A stretch of 27,922 nt of DNA from Bacteroidales bacterium (GTDB taxonomy: Bacteria; Bacteroidota; Bacteroidia; Bacteroidales; Muribaculaceae): assembly GCA_019416425.1 (NCBI GenBank), contig DXXK01000097.1, positions 1-27,922 on the forward strand, written 5' to 3'. Both the position numbers and the translations under genes were made by a program. Below are positions 1-7,417 of the stretch, in pieces. Below the pieces are notes generated by a model, which ran no database searches, was not told the origin of the DNA, and saw only the letters and a program-made list of their open reading frames with translations. Numbering within the stretch: the stretch's first letter is position 1; each line of letters starts with the position of its first letter.

Positions 1-114
1 GCACTGATCCGTGAGTGCGGCTCATGGAAGTATGGACTTTTCTCATTCTTCTACAACACCTCCCTGGCCTGGATTTTCGGATTCCTGACCTATCGGATAG
101 CCCTGTTGTTCTGA
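1..114 (+). CDS. feoB: Ferrous iron transporter FeoB-like protein, C-terminal end (partial)
   Basis: The window opens inside this gene; 37 codons are visible before the TGA at 112-114. The visible peptide begins with ALIRECGSWKYGLFSFFY and continues as a hydrophobic segment ending in TYRIALLF. The Arg-Glu-x-Gly-Ser-Trp-Lys signature followed by a final transmembrane helix resembles the C-terminus of FeoB, the inner-membrane GTP-dependent Fe(II) permease. No G domain or gate region is in view, so the call rests on this short tail only. The next gene starts 69 bases downstream behind its own promoter, so it is probably a separate transcription unit. Another polytopic membrane protein is possible. 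Confidence 0.6.
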   Translation, partial: ALIRECGSWKYGLFSFFYNTSLAWIFGFLTYRIALLF

Positions 115-144
115 CTCATCGGATAAACAGGCCATTTCGTAGGA

Positions 145-180
145 TTTGTTTGCTTACATGCGGAGATTGAATTAATTTTG
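145..180 (+). promoter_or_regulatory. Bacteroidetes-type promoter of the sensor kinase gene
   Basis: A TTTG at 149-152 is followed by exactly 20 bases and then TAATTTTG at 173-180, matching the Bacteroidetes primary sigma consensus (-33 TTTG, -7 TAnnTTTG). A second TTTG lies at 145-148. The start site should fall a few bases after 180, that is, at or next to the ATG at 184. Confidence 0.75.
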
Positions 181-183
181 CGC

Positions 184-1242
184 ATGCCTATATCAAAAAG
201 AAACCGCAAGAACGAGACACTGTGCTATGTAGTGCTGTGGTGTCTCGTTCTTGCCTTTTATATATTAAACGACATCAACGAAAGCAATGACCTGGGACGC
301 CCCACGGTCGGCACACGCCTTTTCGCTGATATTGTACGCACTTTCGGCACGTTCTTCGTATTATTCATCATCAACAACTTCGTGCTTATACCCCGTCTTC
401 TGCTCCGGAACAGATATATATGGTATTTCATAGCGACGGCGTTGCTGATAGTAGTGATCTGGCTGTGGCAGGCCCATGATTTCATGTCGTTCGTGCATAA
501 GACACACAGGCCTATCCGTCATGACGGTCCCCGTCCTCCACTCGTGGCGTTTCCTCTGTTTCTGCATTTTGTCTACGACTTACTCACCATCGGAGTCAAT
601 CTAAGCACCGCCTTGATATTCAGGCAATATGACGATCGGCTTGAGCAGGAGTCCCTGAGGAAGGAAAATGCAGAGACCCAGTTGACCTACCTGAAGGGAC
701 AGATCAATCCTCATTTCTACATGAACATGCTGAACAATATACACGGCATGATTGAGATTGATCCTTCCCGCGCTCAGGACATGGTTCTTGATATGTCAAG
801 GTTGATGCGTTATATGCTTTACGAATCCTCAAAACCAAGAGTACCGCTGAAGTCAGAAGTGGATTTCCTGAAGGATTATCTCCAGATAATGAGGCAACGC
901 TATCCCGAAACCATGGTGGAAATAAAGGCGGAATTCCCGGAGGCACGTCTAATGGACGGTATCTATGTGCCCCCATTGATATTCCTGGTATTCATAGAGA
1001 ACTCCTTTAAACATGGCATCAGTTATTCCCGGCCTTCCCACGTGGATGTGCGGGTCGCTGTTGATCAGGGTAAGATTAGATTCCTATGCAGCAACTCCAC
1101 GCATGGAGAAACAAAAGAAACCTCAGGTATCGGCCTCTACAACGTAAGGAAGCGATTAGCGTTGATCTACGCCGACAAGGCATCGCTCGAAACTATTAAA
1201 ACCGATGAATCCTACATTGTAAATCTAACCATAGAGCCATGA
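184..1242 (+). CDS. LytS-type membrane sensor histidine kinase (His_kinase/HATPase_c)
   Basis: Sensor kinase of a two-component pair, about 352 residues. Hydrophobic stretches near residues 14-29, 46-74, 78-96 and 120-146 predict four membrane helices with almost no extracytoplasmic sensor domain. A His_kinase (PF06580-type) segment follows, with the phospho-acceptor His in QINPHFYMNMLNNI near residue 177, then an HATPase N-box (FIENSFKHG) and a glycine loop (GIGLYNVRKRL). The frame could open with TTG at 178, but that codon is part of the -7 promoter element and cannot lie in the mRNA, so I chose ATG 184. The stop overlaps the regulator gene start (ATGA), showing translational coupling. The loop between helices 3 and 4 is rich in His and Arg. 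The stimulus is unknown. Confidence 0.93.
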   Translation: MPISKRNRKNETLCYVVLWCLVLAFYILNDINESNDLGRPTVGTRLFADIVRTFGTFFVLFIINNFVLIPRLLLRNRYIWYFIATALLIVVIWLWQAHDFMSFVHKTHRPIRHDGPRPPLVAFPLFLHFVYDLLTIGVNLSTALIFRQYDDRLEQESLRKENAETQLTYLKGQINPHFYMNMLNNIHGMIEIDPSRAQDMVLDMSRLMRYMLYESSKPRVPLKSEVDFLKDYLQIMRQRYPETMVEIKAEFPEARLMDGIYVPPLIFLVFIENSFKHGISYSRPSHVDVRVAVDQGKIRFLCSNSTHGETKETSGIGLYNVRKRLALIYADKASLETIKTDESYIVNLTIEP

Positions 1243-1964
1243 AGATAAGGACTGTTATTATTGATGATGAGCCGATAGCGCTGGCCAAGTTGAGGAGTTA
1301 TGTAGAGAAGATTCCATTTCTGGAGCTGGCAGGTGAATATCCATCGGCTGTAAGCGCCACGGATATTCTTGCTCAAGGAAACATAGATGCAGTTTTCACG
1401 GACATCAACATGCCTGACATGGACGGATTGCAGTTCATTGGCACCCTGAGCGATCCGCCAATAGTGGTATTTATAACGGCATACTGCCAATATGCTGTGG
1501 ACTCATACAGACTTTCAGCCGTCGATTACCTGCTTAAGCCATACGGATTCGCGGATTTCCAGCGAGCGGCAAACAAGGTCTTGAAAGCCTACAAAACCAG
1601 GATTTTACAGAACCAGACATCCAATTCGTCGGACACAAAGGCCCGGGAATCGATATTCATCAAGGTAGATTACCGATATATTCGAGTGAATCTAAAGGAT
1701 ATCCTCTACATCAAGGGATATGGAGAATATTTACAAATACATACTGTCAATGGATCCCAGCCATTGCTTACATTATCCTCGTTCTCTTCCATCATGGATA
1801 TGTTGCCCGACAATTTCCTTCAGATTCACAGATCTTATATTGTTAACATGAACCGGATAGACCAGGTTGAGAAATCGAGGGTAATCTTGGGATCAGAACG
1901 TCTACCTGTATCTGATTCCTTCAAGCGAGCCTTCCAGGATTACCTCTCCTCTCATAGTCTCTAA
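1239..1964 (+). CDS. LytTR-family response regulator
   Basis: DNA-binding response regulator of 241 residues paired with the kinase. The receiver domain (about 1-120) shows the acidic pair D9/D10, the phospho-acceptor D55 in TDINMPDMDG, and the conserved Lys at 100 in YLLKPYGF. A LytTR DNA-binding domain follows (about 137-238), with typical features such as ILYIKGYGEYLQIHT and FLQIHRSYIVN. The start overlaps the kinase stop, so the two are made together. The family binds pairs of short direct repeats about two helical turns apart, and such a pair begins two bases after this stop codon, in front of the efflux operon. That operon is therefore the likely target (inference). Confidence 0.95.
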   Translation: MKIRTVIIDDEPIALAKLRSYVEKIPFLELAGEYPSAVSATDILAQGNIDAVFTDINMPDMDGLQFIGTLSDPPIVVFITAYCQYAVDSYRLSAVDYLLKPYGFADFQRAANKVLKAYKTRILQNQTSNSSDTKARESIFIKVDYRYIRVNLKDILYIKGYGEYLQIHTVNGSQPLLTLSSFSSIMDMLPDNFLQIHRSYIVNMNRIDQVEKSRVILGSERLPVSDSFKRAFQDYLSSHSL

Positions 1965-1965
1965 G

Positions 1966-1997
1966 TCCTTTCATTGGATGTATCGGGCCGTTCATTG
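1966..1997 (+). promoter_or_regulatory. Candidate LytTR regulator binding site (21-base-phased direct repeat)
   Basis: TCCTTTCATTG (1966-1976) and GCCGTTCATTG (1987-1997) match at 9 of 11 positions and are offset by exactly 21 bases. Each 9-base core fits the LytTR consensus [TA][AC][CA]GTTN[AG][TG] at 8 of 9 positions. The pair ends 6 bases before the -33 element of the efflux operon promoter, the usual position for an activator. The right copy also forms the palindrome GTTCATTGAAC (1990-2000). Confidence 0.55.
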
Positions 1998-2003
1998 AAC
2001 TTT

Positions 2004-2035
2004 TTTGCCATTATTTAAAGTATGGGATAATTTTG
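2004..2035 (+). promoter_or_regulatory. Bacteroidetes-type promoter of the efflux operon
   Basis: TTTG at 2004-2007, a 20-base spacer, and TAATTTTG at 2028-2035 match the -33/-7 consensus exactly. Transcription should start near 2039-2042, leaving a leader of about 15 bases before the ATG at 2055. Confidence 0.8.
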
Positions 2036-2054
2036 CGGTATAATTTATTACCGC

Positions 2055-3353
2055 ATGAGCAGAAACAGAAATACAATCCTCACACTTGTTATTCTCGGTG
2101 CCGTCCCTATTGTGAATGCAGAGACATGGACCTACAGCGACTGCGTGGAATATGCACGATCGCACAACATCACGTTGCAGAAGTCAAGACTGTCCGAGAC
2201 AACCGCAAGCATCGATCTGGAGGAATCTAAAGCCGCATGGCAACCGAGTCTGGATCTGGGGATATCCCAGGGATTCCGCACCACGCCATTCGATTCTGGC
2301 GACAAGACCGGCTACACCAGCAACTATGGCCTCAACGCAGGATGGACAGTATGGAATGGAGGCGCACGTGAAAACACCATCAAACGCGACGGATTGAATG
2401 TCCGCATGGCCAAACTCGCCACAGAGTCTCAGTTCCGCACATTGGAGACCGACCTGCTGCAGGTCTATCTGAACATACTGTACGCCGGAGAATCCATATC
2501 GATCTGCGAGGATGCAGTGGCGCTAAGCCATGAGCAGGCCGAGCGCTCGCGGCAGCTGATGGAAGCCGGAAGAGCCTCCAGGGTCGACTATGCCCAGCTG
2601 AAATCTCAATATGAACAGGATAAATACGCACTTGTGAATGCCCAATCCACATATCAGTCAAGGATTCTTGAACTGAAGAAACTGCTCGAACTGGGTATTG
2701 ATTCGGAAATCGAGCCATGCCGGTTGAATTACAATGATTCGATTCTGCTTGCCTCGCTTCCCGACATGGATGAATCATATCGTCTGGCCATTGAGCAGGA
2801 TCCACAGCTGCAGCGGTTAGGCCTCGCCAAAGAGGCGACGGAATATGATGTCAAAATCGCAAAAGCAGGAAAACAGCCACAGATCAGCCTATCGGGAAAT
2901 GTCGGAACGGGATACAATACCCCAGGGGCGTTTGGATCAGGATTGAAGAACAGTCTTGGAGCCAACATCGGACTTAGTCTCAATCTGCCCATAGCAGACA
3001 ACAAAAAGACGAAGTCGGCCATAGCCCGTGCACGTCAACAGCAGCTTGACGCAGACCTTGACATAGACCAACGGGAGAACACACTGTCGCAGGAAGTGGA
3101 AAACTGGTATATAACAACACGGACATCCCAATCAAGATACCAAGCGGCACAGCAGCAACTTGACGCAGCCCGGCAGTCAAGTGAGCTGACCAACGCCCAG
3201 TTCGAGTTGGGACTGGTCAATCCAGTGGAGCTGATGACAGCACACAACAATCTGCTTGAATCCCAGTTCACGTTGCTCCAGGCCAAGTATATGGCATTGA
3301 TGGGCCTCAAGATGATAGAATATTACCGCACATCGGAAATCACACTGCCGTAA
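2055..3353 (+). CDS. TolC-like outer membrane efflux protein
   Basis: Outer-membrane channel of a tripartite exporter, 432 residues. It starts with a Sec signal peptide (hydrophobic TILTLVILGAVPIVNA, then ETW). The mature protein has the two-fold OEP architecture: long Gln/Ala/Glu-rich helical stretches (for example YAQLKSQYEQDKYALVNAQ) alternating with short beta segments such as LNAGWTVWNGG and LGANIGLSLNLPI. Length is normal for the family. It is the first gene of a four-gene operon, 11 bases ahead of the adaptor, with a consensus promoter 20 bases upstream of the start. Its role is to carry the pump substrate across the outer membrane; the substrate itself cannot be read from sequence. 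Confidence 0.95.
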   Translation: MSRNRNTILTLVILGAVPIVNAETWTYSDCVEYARSHNITLQKSRLSETTASIDLEESKAAWQPSLDLGISQGFRTTPFDSGDKTGYTSNYGLNAGWTVWNGGARENTIKRDGLNVRMAKLATESQFRTLETDLLQVYLNILYAGESISICEDAVALSHEQAERSRQLMEAGRASRVDYAQLKSQYEQDKYALVNAQSTYQSRILELKKLLELGIDSEIEPCRLNYNDSILLASLPDMDESYRLAIEQDPQLQRLGLAKEATEYDVKIAKAGKQPQISLSGNVGTGYNTPGAFGSGLKNSLGANIGLSLNLPIADNKKTKSAIARARQQQLDADLDIDQRENTLSQEVENWYITTRTSQSRYQAAQQQLDAARQSSELTNAQFELGLVNPVELMTAHNNLLESQFTLLQAKYMALMGLKMIEYYRTSEITLP

Positions 3354-3364
3354 ATAACAGGACT

Positions 3365-4507
3365 ATGATAAAGAGAATAATTTCATGTTTATTGGTTGTG
3401 TTTCTGCTGGTGTCTTGTCACGAGGACAAGGCACCGCATATTCAGACCGTGACTCCGACAAGAGGAGAACTGACAGAAACCGTGACAGCCACAGGCACTC
3501 TGGAATCAGTGACACAGGTGGATGTGGGCACGCAGGTGACGGGAATAATCGACAAACTCTACGCCGACTACAATTCCGTGGTCAAGAAGGGTGAGCTGAT
3601 AGCGGAAATCGAGAAAACACTCTTAGAGTCAGACCTTCGGAGCGCTGAAGCCAATGTGGAGTCCGCCCGTCTTACCTATGAATATAACGCCAAGAACTAC
3701 AAGCGAGACAAGGTCCTGCACGACAAGCAGTTGATCAGCGACTATGAGTTCCAGACAACGCAGAAGGAATATGAGGTCTCACGCCAGACTTATTCCAAAG
3801 CTCAGGCCGACAAAGTCCGGGCAGCGAAGAACCTGAACTATGCCGAGATATACTCTCCCATCGACGGTATCGTGATCAGCCGTGAGGTCGAGGTAGGCCA
3901 GACTGTGGTATCCAGCATGAATGTCGCGAACCTGTTCGTCATCGCCGATCTGGACCATATGCAGGTAGTCGGAGATGTCGATGAAGCGGACATAGGCCAG
4001 GTCAAAGTCGGCCAGGAAGTAGACTTCACCGTCGATGCCTATCCCGACGACACTTTCCATGGAACTGTGACACAAGTGCGTCTGAGTCCCACCACAACCA
4101 GCAACGTCGTCACCTACGAGGTCATAGTATCGGCCGAAAACCCGGAGCATAAACTAATACCCGGCCTGACCGCCAACCTCACCATATTCACAATGAGGGA
4201 AGGAAATGTCCTGATGCTGCCGGAATCTGCATTCAATTTCAAACCCGAAACCACGGATTCCGGCTCGCTTCCGCAGCTGGCGGGCAATGAACGCCGCGTG
4301 TATGTTGTCAGAAACGGGAAACCTGAAGCCACCATTGTCAAGACCGGGGACAGTAATGGAATCAATACCGTGATTCTGTCAGGACTGAAAGATGATGATA
4401 AAGTGGCAGTTGGATATGAAATGAATGCCGCAACCATACCCAACGGCGAGGGAAAGGCACAATCGCCTTTCGCTCCGAAACCCCCGAGCCGCAATAAAAA
4501 GAAATAA
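3365..4507 (+). CDS. MacA/HlyD-type periplasmic adaptor lipoprotein
   Basis: Membrane fusion protein of 380 residues that links the ABC permease to the TolC-like channel. The N-terminus is a lipoprotein signal (VFLLVSC, Cys at residue 18, followed by HEDK). The order is membrane-proximal strand, first half of a lipoyl/biotinyl-like domain (VDVGTQVTGIIDKLYADYNS), an alpha-helical hairpin rich in Lys, Gln and Ala (about 80-160), the second lipoyl half (IYSPIDGIVISREVEVGQTV), then beta-barrel and C-terminal domains. The lipoyl halves and the adjacent ATPase make it MacA-like. The gap to the ATPase gene is 2 bases. The C-terminus is Lys-rich and probably disordered. Confidence 0.93.
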   Translation: MIKRIISCLLVVFLLVSCHEDKAPHIQTVTPTRGELTETVTATGTLESVTQVDVGTQVTGIIDKLYADYNSVVKKGELIAEIEKTLLESDLRSAEANVESARLTYEYNAKNYKRDKVLHDKQLISDYEFQTTQKEYEVSRQTYSKAQADKVRAAKNLNYAEIYSPIDGIVISREVEVGQTVVSSMNVANLFVIADLDHMQVVGDVDEADIGQVKVGQEVDFTVDAYPDDTFHGTVTQVRLSPTTTSNVVTYEVIVSAENPEHKLIPGLTANLTIFTMREGNVLMLPESAFNFKPETTDSGSLPQLAGNERRVYVVRNGKPEATIVKTGDSNGINTVILSGLKDDDKVAVGYEMNAATIPNGEGKAQSPFAPKPPSRNKKK

Positions 4508-4509
4508 TC

Positions 4510-5274
4510 ATGACTCAAGAGGATAAACTGATCGAAGAGATCGCCGACCTTAAGGTTGGACGTGAAATAATCAAGGTGGTGGATCTCCGCCGGGAATTCA
4601 TGGTAGGCGATGAGAAAGTCAAAGCGCTGCGGGGAGTCAGTTTCACTATCCGCGAAGGTGAGTTCGTGACAATCATGGGCACTTCGGGATCGGGCAAATC
4701 CACTCTGCTTAACCTGCTTGGATGTCTGGATACACCCACAGGCGGAGAGTATCTGTTAGGAGGGGTTCCGGTACAGAAGATGTCCAAGAACCAACGGGCC
4801 GTGACACGTAACCGTAAGATTGGATTCGTTTTTCAAAACTACAACCTGTTACCCAAGACAACAGCGGTGGAGAATGTGGAACTTCCGCTGCTGTACAATC
4901 CCAAAGTGTCAAGCCACGAACGCCGGGAACGTGCCGTCAAGGCACTTGAAAACGTCGGGTTGCACGACCGCATGTTCCATAAAAGCAACCAGATGTCGGG
5001 CGGTCAGCAACAGCGAGTGGCCATTGCCCGAGCCCTTGTCAACGACCCGGTCATCATCCTTGCCGACGAGGCGACGGGTAATCTCGATACCCGTACCTCC
5101 TTCAGCATTCTTACATTGTTCCAGGATCTCTACTCACGTGGGCGGACCATCATATTCGTCACCCACAATCCCGAACTGTCGGCCTATTCCTCGCGCAACA
5201 TAGTGTTGCGCGACGGCAAGATAGTTTCGGATACAATCAATAAAAACCCTGCCTCGGCAAGAGAAGCCTACTAA
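4510..5274 (+). CDS. MacB/LolD-type ABC transporter ATP-binding protein
   Basis: ATPase subunit of 254 residues. It shows Walker A GTSGSGKST (57-65), a Q-loop (FVFQNYNLLP), the signature MSGGQQQR (about 162-169), Walker B VIILADEATGNLD (181 onward) and the switch His in FVTHN (219). The sequence belongs to the MacB/LolD/FtsE group, which powers mechanotransmission pumps instead of pulling substrate through the membrane. About 20 extra residues precede the usual start (VVDLRREF). In E. coli the MacB ATPase and permease are one chain; here they are two adjacent genes, which is common in Bacteroidetes. It follows the adaptor gene by 2 bases and precedes the permease gene by 23. Confidence 0.95.
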   Translation: MTQEDKLIEEIADLKVGREIIKVVDLRREFMVGDEKVKALRGVSFTIREGEFVTIMGTSGSGKSTLLNLLGCLDTPTGGEYLLGGVPVQKMSKNQRAVTRNRKIGFVFQNYNLLPKTTAVENVELPLLYNPKVSSHERRERAVKALENVGLHDRMFHKSNQMSGGQQQRVAIARALVNDPVIILADEATGNLDTRTSFSILTLFQDLYSRGRTIIFVTHNPELSAYSSRNIVLRDGKIVSDTINKNPASAREAY

Positions 5275-5297
5275 GCACTTCCTAAAGAATCGGACTG

Positions 5298-6515
5298 ATG
5301 AAATTCCTTAATCTAATCAAAATAGCGCTGAAGGCATTGAGCAACAACAAGCTGCGCTGCTTTCTGACCATGCTTGGCATCATCATAGGCGTTGCATCGG
5401 TCATCACGATGCTGGCCATCGGCCAGGGATCCAAGGACAGTATCAGGGAACAGATTTCGGAGATGGGGTCGAATATGATCATGATACATCCGGGAAATAT
5501 GCAGCGGGGAGGTGTCCGTCAGAACAGCGACGACATGCAGGTGCTTAAACTCGAGGATTATGAGTCCCTGAAAAATGTCCCCGGCATTGCGGAAGTCTCC
5601 CCTTCCGTCAATTCCGCCGGCCAGCTGGTGAACGGCAACAACAATTATCCAAGCACCATATACGGCATAAGTCCGGGATATCTGGAAATCCGCAAGATGA
5701 AGGTCAAGGATGGCTCCATGTTCTCCGACCATGAGATCAAGCTTGCAAGCAAGGTATGCGTTATCGGTAAGACTGTTGTGGACAATCTGTTTCCAGACGG
5801 AGAGAATCCGGTAGGCAAAGTAGTACGATTCGGCAAGATTCCCTTCACAGTCATCGGCGTGCTGGAGTCGAAAGGCTCCAACTCCATGGGCATGGACCAG
5901 GATGATGTCGTATTGGCTCCATATACAACTGTCATGAAGCGCATCCTGGCCATAGACTATCTGCAAGGTATGTTCGCAAGCGCGGTGGACGAGAACAGTA
6001 CGGACCAGGTAATCGACAATATAACAGAAGTGCTTCACAAAAACCATAAAATCAAGAATGGCGAGGAAGATGACTTTGAGATCCGGTCTCAACAGGAGCT
6101 GTCGGAGATGATGAACTCCACCAGCAACATGATGACCGTTCTGCTGGCATGCATAGCCGGCATATCATTGCTGGTCGGAGGTATAGGAATCATGAACATC
6201 ATGTACGTTTCCGTGACCGAGCGTACACGCGAAATCGGACTCAGGATGTCGATCGGTGCCCGCGGAATCGACATTCTGTCCCAATTCCTGATCGAGGCCG
6301 TCATAATTTCAGTTACAGGAGGAATAATCGGTATCCTGCTTGGTTGCATAGCGTCATGGCTCGTGCAGTTTCTGGTCAATTGGCCGACTTCGGTCCAGGT
6401 CTACAGTATCGTTCTAAGTTTTGTTGTATGTACTGTCACGGGCGTGTTTTTCGGATGGTATCCGGCCCGGAAGGCAGCAGATCTTGATCCCATAGAGGCC
6501 ATAAGATATGAATAA
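5298..6515 (+). CDS. MacB/FtsX-type ABC transporter permease
   Basis: Permease of 405 residues with the standard MacB layout. One N-terminal membrane helix (about 18-42, TMLGIIIGVASVITMLAIG) is followed by a large periplasmic MacB core domain (about 43-270). The C-terminal FtsX domain has three helices: around 275-300 (LLACIAGISLLVGGIGIMNI), 325-358 and 370-392. The family motif ERTREIGLRMSIGAR follows the second helix, and the C-terminus is WYPARKAADLDPIEAIRYE. It should dimerise with the ATPase and drive export of a periplasmic compound through the adaptor and TolC-like channel. It is the last gene of the operon; a terminator lies 70 bases downstream. Confidence 0.95.
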   Translation: MKFLNLIKIALKALSNNKLRCFLTMLGIIIGVASVITMLAIGQGSKDSIREQISEMGSNMIMIHPGNMQRGGVRQNSDDMQVLKLEDYESLKNVPGIAEVSPSVNSAGQLVNGNNNYPSTIYGISPGYLEIRKMKVKDGSMFSDHEIKLASKVCVIGKTVVDNLFPDGENPVGKVVRFGKIPFTVIGVLESKGSNSMGMDQDDVVLAPYTTVMKRILAIDYLQGMFASAVDENSTDQVIDNITEVLHKNHKIKNGEEDDFEIRSQQELSEMMNSTSNMMTVLLACIAGISLLVGGIGIMNIMYVSVTERTREIGLRMSIGARGIDILSQFLIEAVIISVTGGIIGILLGCIASWLVQFLVNWPTSVQVYSIVLSFVVCTVTGVFFGWYPARKAADLDPIEAIRYE

Positions 6516-6585
6516 TCCTAATCCTGCCTATACGTTTTGAGTAAATGTAAGTTAAAAGCGCGTATAAATGTCCTAATCTGAACAT

Positions 6586-6622
6586 AATTCCGCATGTGCG
6601 TGACGTACATGCGGAATTTTTT
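6586..6622 (+). terminator. Rho-independent terminator of the efflux operon
   Basis: AATTCCGCATGT (6586-6597) and ACATGCGGAATT (6607-6618) form a perfect 12-base stem around a 9-base loop, and the run of six T ends at 6622. It closes the efflux operon. Confidence 0.88.
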
Positions 6623-6623
6623 G

Positions 6624-6631
6624 TATTTTTG
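6624..6631 (+). promoter_or_regulatory. Candidate -7 element for the 6770 gene
   Basis: TATTTTTG fits TAnnTTTG and begins two bases after the terminator T-run. No TTTG lies at the -33 distance. The predicted start site (about 6635-6638) coincides with the left arm of the inverted repeat that begins at 6634. Confidence 0.5.
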
Positions 6632-6633
6632 CA

Positions 6634-6752
6634 TAAGTAAGTGATCAACTTAAAGCGATATAATATGATTTTTGAAATCTCACATATCATCTACATGAAA
6701 TTTTTGGCGCCTTCCGCGTATCTGATATGTGTTTAAGTTTATCACTTACTTA
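6634..6752. repeat. 119-base element bounded by 21-base inverted repeats
   Basis: The left arm 6634-6654 begins TAAGTAAGTGAT and the right arm 6732-6752 ends ATCACTTACTTA; they are reverse complements at 20 of 21 positions (mismatch at 6646/6740). A second perfect inverted pair, CACATATCA (6681-6689) and TGATATGTG (6723-6731), is nested inside, its right arm directly abutting the outer right arm. The element lies in the leader of the 6770 gene and ends 17 bases before its start. It could be a long RNA hairpin, an invertible DNA segment or a small non-autonomous mobile element. No recombinase or transposase gene is in the window. Confidence 0.8.
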
Positions 6753-6769
6753 GAAAACACAAGACAATT

Positions 6770-7357
6770 ATGGCGGACAATTATCTGGAACGGAAGATGG
6801 AGGAACTGCGGAGCGGCAAGATCGGGGCTACTCCCACACGTCAATATATGGTCAAACGCAACCAACTGGTTTACCCATATAAGACATTGCGTGTATTGAT
6901 TGCGGCGGACAAGCGGAGATTCCTGCGACAATATGCCGATGTGTTCCGTATCCATGAAGGAAGGATTGCCATATTCAACACGTGTCCGGAATCAGAGACC
7001 GACCTCGGCGACAGCCACGGCTGCCGTTATCAGGAAATATCATCGACCGGTCATGAGGATGCCTTCCGCAATCTGATCAATGCATGGCGCGACATTGATG
7101 TCGTGGTCATGCTGGATACGATTCCGGAACTGCAGACGCTTCTAAGCAGACATGCGGAATCCATCCCGTATCCCAATGTATGGGGTATGCCGATACTGGA
7201 AGTTGGCAACGTAATCCTGGCTCGTCACTCAACACCTGAATATGTTCCTCAAACCAAATCCGCTGACGACATTCCTGACAATCCTGCTGCAAAACAGCTG
7301 CCGTATCTGTCATTGCCTCAGAACAGCGATATATCGCAGATAGTACTGCAACAATGA
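6770..7357 (+). CDS. Hypothetical protein, possibly with a Rossmann-like fold
   Basis: I do not recognise this 195-residue protein. It has no signal peptide or membrane helix, so it should be cytoplasmic. The N-terminus (MADNYLERKMEELRSGKIG) is a charged helix. A beta/alpha pattern follows, with hydrophobic strands LRVLIAAD, GRIAIFN, DVVVML and VGNVILAR alternating with helices, reminiscent of a nucleotide-binding fold, but I see no glycine-rich cofactor loop and no catalytic signature. A degenerate short-chain dehydrogenase relative is one guess. The last 35 residues are Pro/Ser/Asp-rich and likely flexible. Codon use resembles that of its neighbours. It lies behind its own candidate promoter and the inverted-repeat leader, 60 bases ahead of the amylase gene, with no terminator between them. 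Confidence 0.75.
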   Translation: MADNYLERKMEELRSGKIGATPTRQYMVKRNQLVYPYKTLRVLIAADKRRFLRQYADVFRIHEGRIAIFNTCPESETDLGDSHGCRYQEISSTGHEDAFRNLINAWRDIDVVVMLDTIPELQTLLSRHAESIPYPNVWGMPILEVGNVILARHSTPEYVPQTKSADDIPDNPAAKQLPYLSLPQNSDISQIVLQQ

Positions 7358-7417
7358 CAACCGCGATACGTTATACAATAAAATAAAGTTAACCCAATTC
7401 AACAACCTGAACTTAAA

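Noticed and set aside
178..183. TTG at 178 as the start codon of the sensor kinase
   Set aside because: The TTG is the end of the -7 element TAATTTTG, so it would lie upstream of the transcript; ATG 184 follows in frame.
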